64,000 nt of DNA from Ceratotherium simum simum (taxonomy: Eukaryota; Chordata; Mammalia; Perissodactyla; Rhinocerotidae). The notes below the pieces were generated by a model. The model searched no databases. It saw only the letters and a program-made list of their open reading frames with translations, and had not been told where the DNA came from. Shown in pieces: positions 1 through 36,290 of the stretch. Positions within the stretch are counted from its first letter, which is position 1; each line of letters opens with the position of its first letter. The stretch covers positions 5,699,137-5,763,136 of the forward strand of contig NW_004454173.1 of assembly GCF_000283155.1 (NCBI RefSeq), given 5' to 3'. The translations under genes were made by a program, and so were the position numbers.

Positions 1-232
1 AGGAATAGGTGTACTATTAATTGTCAATTGTATGCATTCACTATTTTATTAATATCATTTTTTGCAGTAAACATAATTTTTAAAATTCTATCTTTTGTTG
101 AATTTGGTATTTATGAGAAGTTTTCTATCATTGAATAATACGAAAAATAAGATCTCTGACAAACAGAGCTTTATAGCTAGCTCTAAAGTGGCAGACACCT
201 AGTGGCTGAGGTTAAGGAATGGAGCCCTGGGT
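1..232. other. Intergenic DNA, nothing recognised
   Basis: AT-rich sequence without an open frame, tRNA or repeat that I can name. By human synteny it lies between ACTR10 and the tRNA-Lys gene, but no ACTR10 exon is visible here. Confidence 0.5.
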
Positions 233-685
233 TAGGGGTTGAATTGTTTGCCCCAGAAAGATATGTTGACGTCCTAACCCTCAGTACCTGTAAATGTGAC
301 CTTATTTGGAAAAGAGTCTTTGCAGATGTAATCAAATTAAGATGAGGTCATTAGGGTGGCCTAATTCACTATGACTGGTGTTCTTATAAAAAGAGGAAAA
401 TGCCATGTGAGAAGAGTTCACAGGGAGAAAATGTGTGACAACCGAGGCAGAGATTGGAGTTATGCAGCTGCAAGCCAAGGAACACCAAGGATTGCTGGTG
501 ACACCAGAAAGCTAAGAGCAAGAAGCATAGAATAGATTCTTCAAGAGAGGTTTTGAGAATACGACTGTGCCTACACCTTGATTTCCAGCTTCCAGCCTCT
601 AGAACTGTGAGACAATAAATTTTTGCTGTTTTAAGCCACCCAGTTTGTGGTACTTTGTTATGGCAGCCCTAGGAAGCTAATACAC
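233..685 (+). mobile_element. Solitary MaLR-type LTR (MLT1-like)
   Basis: The segment has the hallmarks of the mammalian MaLR (ERVL-related) LTR family: an opening like TTGAATTGTTTGCCCC, a middle motif GACTGGTGTTCTTATAAAAAG, a late AATAAA signal near 615-620, and the closing TATGGCAGCCCTAGGAAGCTAATAC. No internal retroviral coding region flanks it, so it is a solitary, ancient LTR. The exact subfamily would need a repeat-library alignment. Confidence 0.8.
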
Positions 686-689
686 CTTT

Positions 690-850
690 CTTAACTCACT
701 AGTTCAACACATATTTATGGAACATCTGCCAGATACTAATTTAGGTGCTTGAGATCCATTAGTGGGTAAAGACAAAAATCCTGCTTTTGTAGATGTACAT
801 TCCAAGGGGTTGGGAGAAAGTGAAGAGAAAGATGATAACATACTAAGTTA
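690..850 (+). repeat. Ancient interspersed repeat fragment (family unnamed)
   Basis: It contains the common mammalian pattern 'ACATATTTATGGAACATCTGCCAGATACT ... TAGTGGGTAAAGACAAAAATCCTGC' in degenerate form. Related fragments occur at 21965-22740, 40607-41060 and 56010-56200. I recognise the pattern but cannot assign the family with confidence. Confidence 0.45.
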
Positions 851-865
851 GAAGATCATACTTTC

Positions 866-1080
866 GGGCCGGCCCCGTGGCTTAGCGGTTAAGTGTGCGC
901 GCTCCACTGCTGGCGGCCGGGGCCCGGATCCCGGGCGCGCACTGATGCACTGCTTCTCCGGCCATGCTGAGGCCGCGTCCCACATACGGCAACTAGAAGG
1001 ATGTGCAGCTATGACATACAACTATCTACTGGGGCTTTGGGGGGAAAATAAATAAATAAATAAAATCTTTAAAAAAAAAA
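866..1080 (+). mobile_element. ERE SINE, short form
   Basis: Head GGGCCGGCCCCGTGGCTTAG, B box GGCCCGGATCC, core CTGAGGCCGCGTCCCACATA and an A-rich tail. A perfect 13-bp target-site duplication (AGATCATACTTTC) at 853-865 and 1081-1093 fixes both ends. Confidence 0.95.
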
Positions 1081-1230
1081 AGATCATACTTTCTATGGGA
1101 AAAATAGTGTAGGGTAAAGTGGATGGTGGAGTGGTTGCTAATTAGAACAGGGTGATTGGGGTTGTGCTCATTTCTTAGTAGCTTGAACAAAGACAAATTA
1201 GGCAAGTGTAACATAATATGTATTTGGCCC

Positions 1231-1797
1231 TGGTTCCTGACACGGAGGTGCTAAAACCCTTGCAGTTTCCTGAGTGATAGGGGATAGGTCTTTTTTCTAA
1301 CGAGGTGACTCTTGGTGGGCTCTTGGATAGCTCCAGGATGAGGCCTGGTCACCAAAGATCAAGCCATGATTAGAAGGTTAGAACTATTAGCCCCACTGCC
1401 CATCCTCCAGGGATAGGGGAGGGGCTGGAAATGGAGTTAGAAGTCTCCATAAAAATTCCTAAGCCCCAGGGTTCCAAGAGCTTCCAGGATGGTGAACACA
1501 TCCAGGTGCAGGGAGGGTAGCTGCAAGGAGAGGGCATAGAGGGCATGGAAGCTCCGAGCTTCTAGGTACCTTGTCTTATGCATCTCTTCCATTTGGCTGT
1601 TCCTGAGTTGTATCCTTTATTATAAATCAGGAGTAAGTAAACTCTTTTCCTGAGTTCCGTGAGCCGTTCTAGGAAATTATCAGTTCTAGGAAATTACCAA
1701 ACCTGAGGAGAGAGTTGTGGGAACCCCTGGTGAATAGTCCGTTGGTTAGACGTGAAGGAAGCCTGGACTTGGAATTGACATCTCAGAGAACATCCAC
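1231..1797 (+). mobile_element. Probable solitary LTR, family uncertain
   Basis: It reads like a mammalian ERV LTR: an opening region with TTTCCTGAGTGATAGGGGAT, a TATA-like CTCCATAAAAATTCC near 1445-1460, a polyadenylation-like region around TTTATTATAAATCAGG near 1615-1630, and a late TTCCGTGAGCCGTTCTAGGAA motif. No coding interior is present. I recognise the general structure but not the exact library name. Confidence 0.6.
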
Positions 1798-2117
1798 TTT
1801 AGGCAAGTTGATCACTGTCCAACTCAAAACACCAAACATCCTCCTCTCTTGCTAAGTGAGTGACTGTTACTTTACTCAGTCAGCTTTATCCCTCCTTTAG
1901 TCAGCTCTCCCTATAGATAAAGAGTTAATAAGATCATAGAATTGCCCTCGCTTTCTGAGAACATCCAATCCAGAAGGAGCCCTCATTTCCTTTAGACCCT
2001 CCCCCAAATTACCCAACTGAAGCCTAGCTCCTATAATATGTTCTAACACTCTCTTACTGAATCATCCTGCAGTTTTCCCTCGCTGCCATGAGTAACAAAC
2101 CGAACTTGTTCACCTAT

Positions 2118-2168
2118 CGGTGTTTTTTGTTTTTTTTTTTGTTATTGTTTTTGTTTTTTTGTTTTTTT
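2118..2168. repeat. T/G-rich low-complexity tract
   Basis: Runs of T broken by single G residues, possibly the decayed A-tail of a minus-strand retroposon. No body is recognisable beside it. Confidence 0.6.
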
Positions 2169-3260
2169 TGGCTGAAGGGCATTGTCAGGGTTTAGAGATG
2201 AGAGAAGCGGAAAGGTGAGCGTCGGCGACTGGGGGCGGGAGTGTGTGACTTTCTCCAAAGGGGAACAAAGAAATAGAATGGTAGCCTGCAAGAAAACCAG
2301 GTCAAAGTTTTTAAGATAGACACATAACAGCATGTTTATATGTTGAAGGGAACAATCAAGAGGAGAGGAAAATTGGAGGAGAGCTGGTGGGTGACACGCG
2401 GAGGTATAGGAACAACGTACTGCTTCGGTGGGTTGGCTTCAGGTAGGAGCAGCGATCGTTCACCTACATAGTCGCTTGAGTGAGATACTGGAACGTGCCT
2501 GGATGTGGTGGTCCCGTGTGTGGACGTTCTCTTTCTCATTACTTCAAAGTTCTCAGTGAAGAGGGAAAAAGGCGGAAGTCCTGCCTCCCACCAATACCTG
2601 ATTGCCCATCCGAATTTTCATATCTCAGTTCTTTCGTGCTTGTTTCAAAGGGCCTCACCTTTCCAAGAATATTAACTTCCTAATATCCATACAACTGGAT
2701 GGATAGATCCCAAATATAGTCCCAAGAGCAATGAAAGAAAACCTGATGTATGCAGTGGTTGTACAGATCTGAACACAGAAAGAATAATTTCTCACTGTAT
2801 ATTTCTCCAGGGGATATTCCCTCCCTTCCCCACTCCAGGACAGGCCCTACATTGAGAGAGGAAGAAAATGTAAAATAACGAAGACATTTTCTTGAAGTCC
2901 TCCAACCTCCCCAACTGCTTTTGCATAGGATCTCTTTAAGCTTTAGAAAAGCTGCCAAAATTGGGGCTCATAAAGTATGCATAGTAACACAGAAAACCAG
3001 TCTCAACTTGAAACAGTGGTCTTTCGGTTTCCCCTGTGCTTTAGGAGGAGGTTGCGGAGGGATCGCGGAAAGGAAGAGGAACCTCTGCCTTCAAGTGCGC
3101 AAGCGCAGTTTGAGACGTGCGTCGTTTGCAAAATGAAATCTTTTTCTCAGGGATCTGGTTAATGTTGAAAGTATTTAAATTAATTGGGTTTAAAGAACTC
3201 TCCTTAGTTATAATGCTTTGGCGAACCCTTAAAGTGTATAGGGAAAATTAAATTTACCAC
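2169..3260. other. Intergenic DNA upstream of tRNA-Lys, with a GC-richer patch
   Basis: No supported exon. Short open frames on both strands here lack codon-use, splice or homology support. A GC- and CpG-richer patch at about 3040-3130 contains GTGCGCAAGCGCAG at 3095-3108, close to the NRF1 consensus TGCGCATGCGCA. This could be a small regulatory element near the tRNA gene. Confidence 0.4.
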
Positions 3261-3261
3261 C

Positions 3262-3265
3262 AAAA
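3262..3265 (-). terminator. RNA polymerase III terminator of tRNA-Lys
   Basis: AAAA on the plus strand is TTTT on the minus strand, nine bases past the tRNA 3' end. That is the minimal Pol III termination signal. Confidence 0.8.
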
Positions 3266-3274
3266 GTGGCACTA

Positions 3275-3347
3275 CGCCCAACGTGGGGCTCGAACCCACG
3301 ACCCTGGGATTAAGAGTCCCATGCTCTACCGACTGAGCTAGCCGGGC
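3275..3347 (-). tRNA. tRNA-Lys (anticodon CTT)
   Basis: A 73-base cloverleaf reads on the minus strand. The acceptor arms GCCCGGC and GTTGGGC pair with one G-T wobble and a G discriminator. The D arm is TAGCTCAGTCGGTAGAGCA, the anticodon arm GGGACTCTTAATCCC has CTT at plus positions 3314-3312, and the T arm is GTGGGTTCGAGCCCCAC. The internal A box and B box (GGTTCGAGCC) are intact, there is no intron, and no CCA is encoded, as expected in eukaryotes. It decodes AAG lysine codons. By recall, human chromosome 14 has a tRNA-Lys-CTT gene in the same orientation a few kilobases upstream of PSMA3, so this looks like a conserved functional locus rather than a tRNA-derived repeat. Confidence 0.97.
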
Positions 3348-5180
3348 GCTTGTGAGTCAGCTCTTGCTTTTCTATCTTTTGATGTGTTTAACTACATTTG
3401 GTTTTATTTCACCACATTATTTTTTACTTATAATAAAAAATTTGTAGCATACTATTAGATATGCACTTCCAAATTATTTATAAGAATTTTTAAAAACATT
3501 TCTTTAATTGAACTTAGATTTAATAATTTTTATTGTGTGTATCCCAAGATCACCGAAAACTTACGCAAGTCTTTATCATTACAGAGTCATTGAATCTTTT
3601 TTCTGAAGTGTTTTAAAATATTTACTGCCCAATATGTTATCTTCTTTACATAAACACATATCAGGGCTATCCACCTTCTAGCAAATGACATACTGGATTC
3701 CTACAATTTTGGGCGAAGCATTAAAAAACAAAGTCCAACCTCTAAGACGTTAGTTAGACTGAACAACAGTAGAGCTTACTTATTTTCCTTTAATATGATC
3801 TAGTCAAGGAAAGTTCAATTGAGGAAGGGAATTCTGTTTCAATTAAAATAAGGCTTCTTTCAGGTAACTGCCTAACAATCGAGAGATAGGACCCTCAGAA
3901 GTTGTTATTAGCATTCAGCTCAAAGGGCAGAAGCTGAGAGGAAAAGATTATATAGAGTCACTGAATTATGGTAAAGAATGTTAATTCTAAGAGGAAAAGA
4001 GAAGAATTGATTTTAATCAAATTATGACTAGCTGAGACAATGGAATAATCAATCGCCTATGAAAAAATATATATTCTGGGATACTAGTACTTCTCTAGAT
4101 AAAGAACTCTGCTAATTTCTGTTATGGGGGTAGTGTCTTTTCTACTGCTCAGAACAGCGGCGAGTTGAAGCCTAATTGTTCACCCGGAAATAACAGAATT
4201 CTTGGGATATTATCCCTAAAAGACGGTACTTAGATGACATTGGGCATCACGTTTCCTGAGCTAATTAATTAAAAAAATAATAGTAGGGTATGGCATAAAA
4301 TAATATTATATGTTTTTAGATTCCTCAAAGTACACCTAGGATTTAAATAGAATATTTAAACATTTTCAAGCTTAAAATATTAATTATTCACTAACAATTT
4401 TCTCTTGCAATTCCAAACTCTGGTTTATTTTTTATTATTTTATAACTTGGTAGAACGTAAGTGGGAAGTGAATTTGTATTTCTTTGCATTTTTGACACAC
4501 TTATTAAGTACCTACCATGTGTTATGTATTCTAATAGACAGAAGTATAAAACAGACTGATGACATCAAAAACTTACCCTATAAGAAAGACGTATGTAAAT
4601 CACATACTGATTTTATATGCACTACTTCGAAAAGTAATTTGGAGTAATATAGTTAAAACAAACAAACAAATCCATAACCACACCTTTTAAGTTTTCTAAT
4701 GAATCAAATAATCAACAATCTGAGGCCCCAATTCATTGCATTCTTCCAAGATACAAGATAAATCAACAACCCATCCCAAAAATAGGCAGCTAATCTGACA
4801 ATGAGTTTAGAAAGAGCTCCAAATTCTTTATTATTAATGAATATATGGTAGGTACTAGGCATTAGTGTTTGTCACACACAAATAGTGTTTATACACACAG
4901 TGAAGTTAGTTAAAAGTTGAACTGGACCCCTGAACAAGTTTCGAGTACTTGTAGTTTATCTTCAAGGCAAACCCTCCTACAACCATATTCTTGAGCACTT
5001 TCTTGGCCTACTCTGGTCTAAATCAGGATCCCTCATGAAAAAATTACAACTAGAATATTTCAGTGAGAGTTAGGTAAATTAAATGGCTAGCTTTCCAAGT
5101 AAATTCAAATCCTTTATTAATCTCTTTGTTCAAGAATAAAAACTAACCGCTAATTACAATGCATCATTAGCAGGAAGAAG
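3348..5180. other. Intergenic DNA, no gene seen
   Basis: AT-rich, with no splice-linked open frame. A weak match to the old repeat pattern CTTATTAAGTACCTACCATG lies near 4500. Otherwise I see nothing to annotate. Confidence 0.5.
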
Positions 5181-5425
5181 CAACTGAAATTCCTCTTTTT
5201 CCCTTACTTTCTACATCCACACATTTCCACCTCAACTGCCACCGCTCTAGTCCAAATCACTCTCCTTTACTGCTTGCCCACAGGACTGCAATAGCTTTCT
5301 AAGTAGTCTCTGTGCTTCTATTCTTCCCCTTATCTATCATTCTTGACACAGAAGCAATAGAGATCATTTAATAACTTAAATTAGATCATAAATCTGCTTA
5401 AAAAACTACTGATGACCTCACAGTA
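5181..5425 (+). repeat. L2 LINE 3' fragment, left part
   Basis: Degenerate L2 3' sequence: CCACCGCTCTAGTCCAAATC, then AATTAGATCATAAATCTGCTTAAAA corresponding to the L2 'TCCCCTGCTTAAAA' block. It appears to continue at 6114 after an inserted L1-like segment. Confidence 0.55.
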
Positions 5426-5869
5426 GAAAGCCAATAATAAATGTGGAAGGAATGACGGAATTAGAAAATCACCATTTGGCAATCATCATAATAATAATTG
5501 ATTCAAATAAGAATCATTGGATACCATAATTAGTGGGTGAAAGGTTGAGGAGTACCAGGATATTTACATAGTCTCAAAATATTTCTTCACAAGATATTTA
5601 TTAACTAGAAAGGACAAAATAGAAACTTTATAGTAGAGAAATATTAAGCAAGTGATCAAAGTTAACATCATCAGTAATGGAACAAACTGACATCGTGTGC
5701 CTCCTAATAGGATGCTCTAATACGAATACAAGGTTACTTTTGTGGCATTCCTGCCCAAAATGCATCACCTGAACCCAATCATGAAAAGACATCATTCAAA
5801 CCTAAATTGAGGAATATCCTACAAATGATTTGTATTCTTCAAAAATGTTAATGCTACGAAACCTAAAGA

Positions 5870-6113
5870 AATATTAAGCAACTATTTTCCAGATTAAAGG
5901 AGACTAGAGACATGACAACCGAATACAATGTGTGATTTTGAATTTTCTTTTGCTATGACAGGCATTATTGAATGAATTACCAAAATCTAAACAAAGTCGG
6001 TAAATTAGAAAATAGTATTGTTAATTTGATGATTTTCATAATTGTACTGTGGATATGTAAAATAATGTTCTTGTTTTGGGGAAAATACACACTGAAATAT
6101 TCAGCAGTTTAAA
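5870..6113 (+). repeat. L1 3' end fragment
   Basis: Contains the L1M-type 3' pattern: CATGACAACCGAATACAATG, then a TTGTTAATTTGATGATTTTC/ATAATTGTACTGTGG block, ending in an A-run. It sits between two parts of an L2 and probably inserted into it. The left boundary of the L1 is unclear; it may begin near 5430. Confidence 0.55.
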
Positions 6114-6515
6114 AAAAATGCTGATTGCCTTCAGATTAAAATCCAAACCCCAATATCTGGTCCCATGTCTACCTCTCTGATTTCACTTCCTGTCACTCTC
6201 CCTCAATCACTACGATAGGCCACAGTGACCTGACAGTTCCTATAACAAGCCAAGCTTATATTCCCATAACAATCCCAAGTTTCAGTTTAAACATCACCCA
6301 TTCAGAAAGGCCATTTCTAAGTACCAGGCCTAAAGCTCAAACTTTATCTCCTCTTTCGTCTTACCACGAGGTGCAACTATTTTGCCTGTTTGCTCTTTCT
6401 TGCCTATTTCCTCCCATTGAATGTAAACTCCATGAGGGATGGGTTATATCTCGTTCACTGTTTAATCAGCAGTGTTTAAGAGTACTTTGGACATGCTAGA
6501 GCTCAACAATTATCT
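6114..6515 (+). repeat. L2 LINE 3' fragment, right part
   Basis: GATTAAAATCCAAACCCCAATATCTGG, then TGAATGTAAACTCCATGAGG and AGCTCAACAAT follow the order of the L2 3' end ('ATAAAATCCAAACTCC ... GACTGTGAGCTCC ... GCTCAATAAAT'). Confidence 0.7.
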
Positions 6516-7140
6516 TTAATCAGTCTTATGCTTATTCTACCAGTTATACTCTTAGAGTACCCATAGAAAGCATTTAAAAGAATGCTTCTGTAAAATTCCA
6601 ACCTAAGCGCAAACGTGATACCCTTAGAGTGCAACTTCCTTCCTTCCTGTGAGGAGAGGTGGGTGAGAACGGGGAAGCCAAGTGGGGAGGCAGGCTTCTC
6701 CCCTACGCTTCCTCTGGTCTTCGTAAGAGAATAAGAACATCCCTCTGCTTTGCTTTAAGAATAGGGTAGCGAAAGAGAGGGATAATATAAAAATAAATAA
6801 TAATTCCTAGGAAACGGAATAGAACAGCTTTTCAAACAATCCGATAACTTAAAGCGATTCAACCACAGTCGAGACAAAAACTGAAGACGACGTCTCTCCC
6901 TCCTTCCCTTAACCCCACCTCCATTGCTTCTGCACACGCGCTTCGCCCACCCCGCTCACCACCTCTCCTTTTCCCCACAATCCTCTGTTCTGCGGGCTAA
7001 GACCGAGGAACGAGCCACAGAGAAGAAGGCTATTGGTTGACAGGGTAGCCAACGAGAGAGCCTGTTACTAGTGTGCGTGCTGCGGCGTAGGGGAGCGCTT
7101 CAGGCCCTGAAGCCCCGCGCGTCCCGGGGGTTTTAGCACG

Positions 7141-31951
<24,811 letters not shown>

Positions 31952-32137
31952 CATTTACTTCAGCATTTATTTTAAATTTCTAATACAGTCCCATGTAACT
32001 ATGTAGCCCTGTGGATTATTACATACTGACCAATTTTCATTAAATTTTTGTCTTGTAACAATGGAAGTTTGGTTAATATCTGCTTGACAAAATTGGTGGG
32101 GGTAACTGAGCACATATTTACTCAGTATTAAAACATA

Positions 32138-32388
32138 GGGGCCGGCCCTGTGGCTTAGTGATTAAGTGCTCGTGCTCCGCTGCTGGCAACTCAGGTTCGG
32201 ATCCTGGGCGCGCACCGACGCACCGCTTGTCAGGCCAGGCTGTGGCAGCGTCCCATATAAAGTGGAGGAAGATGGGCACACATGTTAGCCCAGGGCCACT
32301 CTTCCTCAGCAAAAAGAGGAGGATTGGCATGGATGTTAACTCAGGGCTGATCTTCCTTACAATAAATAAATTAATTAATTAAATAAAG
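32138..32388 (+). mobile_element. ERE-family SINE with a mosaic body
   Basis: Head GGGCCGGCCCTGTGGCTTAG resembles the short form, but the body CTTGTCAGGCCAGGCTGTGG / CCCATATAAAGTGGAGGAAG is type B. The double CTCAGG block and a (TTAA/AAAT)n tail follow. It starts only about 80 bases past the PSMA3 polyadenylation site. Confidence 0.93.
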
Positions 32389-32429
32389 TAAGATGCAGAT
32401 TTATGCCTATTTGAAAATTCCTTAGTTAA

Positions 32430-32668
32430 GGGCTGGCCCGGTGGCACGAGAGGTTAAGTGCACACGCTCCGCTGCGGCAGCCCAGGGTTCGCCAGTTTGG
32501 ATCCCGGGCATGCACTGACACACTGCTTGGCGAGCCATGCTGTGGCGGCGTCCCATATAAAGTGGAGGAAGAGGGGCACGGACGTTAGCCCAGGGCCAGT
32601 CTTTCTCAGCGAAAGAGGAGGATGGGCGGATGTTAGCACAGGGCTTATCTCCTCACCAAAAAAAAAAA
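32430..32668 (+). mobile_element. ERE SINE, type B
   Basis: Head GGGCTGGCCCGGTGGCACGAG, CCCATATAAAGTGGAGGAAG and poly(A). A perfect 16-bp duplication (AAAATTCCTTAGTTAA) lies at 32414-32429 and 32669-32684. Confidence 0.95.
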
Positions 32669-32689
32669 AAAATTCCTTAGTTAAAATAC

Positions 32690-33630
32690 TGCAAAAAGAG
32701 TTTTTGAATCAAATTAATTCAAAGCTCCATTCCATTACTCATCTAGATTCTAAAGACCATATCCTCTTGGGCTGTTGTGTAAAAAGTACCTACCAACTTA
32801 GTAGGCAATTAATTGATGCCACTGCCCACTTTTGTATTCAGTGAAATGTTGGCTGTCTGCCACTGTTAACTTTTAGGTATGATACACAAGAAAGATGTTT
32901 CAGGTTGGAGAGTCAAGAACTTTTTTTTTTCTTCTTTTATTGTGGTGAGGAGTGGATTTAAAAGGATTCACAAACTCCCTATTCTGTCACTTAAAAAATT
33001 TCTTGATCTGTGAAGTTCAAATAAAAATACCCATATTTTATGCTAAAAAAAAAAAATCAGAATATATGTGGAGGTGCTCCGTAAACAGAACTGAGTGGAA
33101 TAATCAGTATTGTGGCCTGTTAAGAACAAATGTCATAACCTGACCAATAGCACTCACAGCAGGAAGAAACAATCTGACCTCAGCCCAAGTATGCCAGGTA
33201 CACACACCCTTTCTTGGGCTCGTGCCAGTAGCACTCATTCAACTGTCATGCTTTCCTAAAAAGGTAATCTAGTTAATGAGTTTAGCAGTAGGGTGTTGTT
33301 GGACTTTGAGCATCTCTGTGGTTTAAATAGCAAATCATTATATGTGAATAGTTAACTACTATACAAACAACTCAAAACCAGTATTTCATTACCATGTCAC
33401 CTTTTATGCAAAATTACCTGCTATATTTTACAACCCATGACACCAGTGCTGGCCTTGGACAAACACCTAAACAATATTAAATTGGATATATCTGTACACA
33501 GATAATTAATAAACTATCCCTAAGCCAATTTATAGCCATTCTATACTTTTCCAAATTTCCAATGTATGAATGACACATGAATCTTCTATTCTTATTGTGC
33601 TGTGAGTAGATTTGTTTTGTTTTTAATTCA
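32690..33630. other. Intergenic DNA, no gene seen
   Basis: No exon, tRNA or named repeat recognised; an A-run at about 33044-33056. It may lie inside the intron of an antisense transcript. Confidence 0.45.
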
Positions 33631-33631
33631 T

Positions 33632-33824
33632 GTATTTTTATTTTTCCCCCCAAAGCGCCAGTAGATAGTTGTATGTCATAGCTGCACATCCTTCTAGTTG
33701 CTGTATGTGGGATGCGGCCTCAGCATGGCTGGAGAAGCAGTGCATCGTTGCGCGCCTGGGATCTGAACCTAGGCCGCCAGCAGCGGAGCGCGCGCACTTA
33801 ACCGCTAAGCCACGGAGCCGGCCC
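33632..33824 (-). mobile_element. ERE SINE, short form
   Basis: Reversed tail TTTTTATTTTTCCCCCCAAAG, CAGTAGATAGTTGTATGTCA and reversed head CCACGGAGCCGGCCC. The flanks share AGTAGATNTGTT and TTAATTCA. Confidence 0.94.
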
Positions 33825-34599
33825 AGTAGATCTGTTCTTAATTCACATCAGTATAGCTAAGAATCTTCTTTAAAAGAACAGACATTGGTTCTAAAGAAAC
33901 CTAAATTTCAGCAACTAAGCCACCTGGTAACTACTAAAGATGCCATAACATCAGATAAATCTAAAACTATTTAAGCAGATTCACCTAGGTCTGTGGCTAT
34001 TATGAAAGAAAAGCAATTGATTTAATACAGGATTAATAAATAATCTAGGTTTAATTGTAGGGGCACTCTGTAAATGCACTGTTGAGATATGATTAGCCTC
34101 TGAGAAAAAAAACAAGCTGGTACATTTTACTTTGACTACAAATTTATTTTCAGAAAAGACTGAGTACCTTATTACTGTAAACCTTCTTGATACTGGCACC
34201 TAAAAAAAAAAGTAAAAATGTTTTAAAGAACAAAGTTTTGGTTTAGAGATCACAAATAATATATTTATACTATAAAAAAAAATCACTTATCTGATTAGAT
34301 TATCCATTTCCCTTTTATTTCCATCATTCATAAAGGGACCTGAAAAATAACTGAGAAAAATCAAATTGTAGGTCATCAATATGTTTAACTGATTGAAACT
34401 TTAAAATACTCTTCAAATTAAGATTACAAATGAATTATTTTTTTCTCATTTTGTAAAAATATCCATTTATCAAAATGCTATTAAGAAACCAGAAGAAATC
34501 CATAAATGAAAATCAAGTCTTAATGTAAAACACTCAATCCTAATACTGTTTCTCTAACTTATGAATTCTTTATATTTGGAAATGGAAACCAGACTTTCC

Positions 34600-34990
34600 T
34601 GCACTCTATCATATCCATATTGTATCTGCCATGCCTAGGCTATTTCTTAACTGGTTTTTCCTCAAGACTCTCACCACCTGCCAAAGAAAGCCTTCTGAAA
34701 TGATTGTCAGATTTCTCCCTCTCAAAGCTCTTTACATGTTTCCCACTTAATAGTTGTCAAACTAATTTTTTTAAAGGAAACTCCAAAACATGAAATGAGT
34801 AAAAGTGCAGCTACTCTTAACCCCAACTAAGTAAAGCTCTTGTTCTACCACTCACCTTGTGTATGCATCTATTATAGTGTTTACTATAAAAGTGTATTCC
34901 CCTTTGCCCCCAGATGGGAGTTTTTCAAGAAAAGAAATCATGTCTTTGTATCTCCACTGGTGAACACTCAGTAGGCATTCAAATGCTAAA
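34600..34990 (+). repeat. L2-like degenerate fragment
   Basis: CTATTTCTTAACTGG, AAGAAAGCCTTCTGAAATG, then GATGGGAGTTTTTCAAG, AATCATGTCTTTGTATCTCC and CAGTAGGCATTCAAATG fit the last part of an L2. Confidence 0.5.
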
Positions 34991-35309
34991 AGGCACACAT
35001 TTTTTTTACTGAAATAATTCATACTAGTTAACTGCCAGATAACGTATACTATTTAAAAACACTGGTTCAAAAATGTATTGATCACAGGCTTCTAGGTGGT
35101 TTATGATTTGAACAGATCTGGAAAACCCAAGCTCAGAAAATAAACTTTGGGGATCAGTTCTTTTATAGGAGCATGGTAATGGGATTTTACTTGTTAAAAG
35201 AAGTTTTCCTCTCTGCCACCATTGTAACCATAACAATTTCAGAATAAGAAAATTAGCATCATAATTAAAACCAGGATAGTGGTTTATAAGCTCATGTAAC
35301 TTTCAAAGT

Positions 35310-35400
35310 GGCATGGTCATTTAACAATTGTGTCACCTTAGGCAAGTTACTTAATTTCCTCATCTATAAAATGAGGATTATATACCATTTAAGATGGCAT
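35310..35400 (+). repeat. MIR fragment
   Basis: TTGTGTCACCTTAGGCAAGT, TACTTAATTTCCTCATCTAT and AAAATGAGGATTATATACC match the MIR core. Confidence 0.7.
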
Positions 35401-35439
35401 AGAAAACAGGAATACTTAGGTATAAAATTAAATTTGTGC

Positions 35440-36290
35440 AAGATTTTACGCTGAAAATTACAAAATGCTGGTGAGAGAAAATGAACTAAATAAACAAACT
35501 CATCAGAAGACTCAGTATTGTTGTCAGTTCTCCCTAAACTGATTTATAAATTCAGTGTAAACCCAACCGAATCTGCAAGAGGCTCTCTTGTGGGGGATGG
35601 GGGATGGTGGTAAGAAATCAACAAGCTGTTTCTAAAATTTATATGAGAAAAGGAATTACAATAGCCAAAACAATTTTGAAAAAGAAAAAGAAGACCCATG
35701 CCACTTGATTTCAAAACTTACTATAAAGTTAATGTATTAGACATACTGTTAATGGAATAGAATGGAGTCTAAAGATTAAGACTGACAAATACGGTCAGTT
35801 GACAAAAGCGAAAAGGCAAATCAATGGAGAAGGATAGTGCCTTTTTACAAATGGTGCTGGAACAACTGGAAATCCATATGCAAAAGAAACCAACACCACC
35901 CAAAAACCAAACCATACCCTGTTACCATTTACAGAAATTAACTCAAAGCGATAAGCCAAAATGTACCTCAAACTCAGACTTCTAGAGGAAAACAGAAGAT
36001 CTCTGACTGGTTTAAAAAAAGACTTCTAAGATAATATACCAAAAGCATGATACATAAATGAAAAAAAAAAAACCTGACAAACTGAATTTCACCAAAATTA
36101 ACAGCTTCTGCTCCCCTAATAACAATAAGAGAATGAAAAGACAAAATTTTAGGGAAAAATATTTGCAAATCACACATCTGATAAAAGGACATGTATAAAG
36201 AATTCTCAAAATTCAACCCTAAGAAAACCACCACTCAATTTTTAAAAATGGGCAAAAGATTTGAACAGACAATTCATATTACAAATAAAA
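35440..36290 (+). repeat. L1 ORF2 3' fragment, dead
   Basis: Degenerate L1 coding sequence in order: AAACCCAACCGAATCTGC, AATAGCCAAAACAATTTTG, AATGGAATAGAATGGAGTC, AAATGGTGCTGGAACAACTG, AGAAATTAACTCAAAGCG, AGGAAAACAGAAGATCTCTG and AAAAATGGGCAAAAGATTTG. Many stops and indels; there is no intact ORF2. Confidence 0.85.

Noticed and set aside
233..1797. A complete endogenous retrovirus between two LTR-like segments
   Set aside because: The two segments differ in sequence and are from different families. Between them lies only an ERE and short unrelated DNA, with no gag, pol or env.
35440..36290. Possible processed gene or coding region
   Set aside because: Recognised as a decayed L1 ORF2 fragment with many stops.
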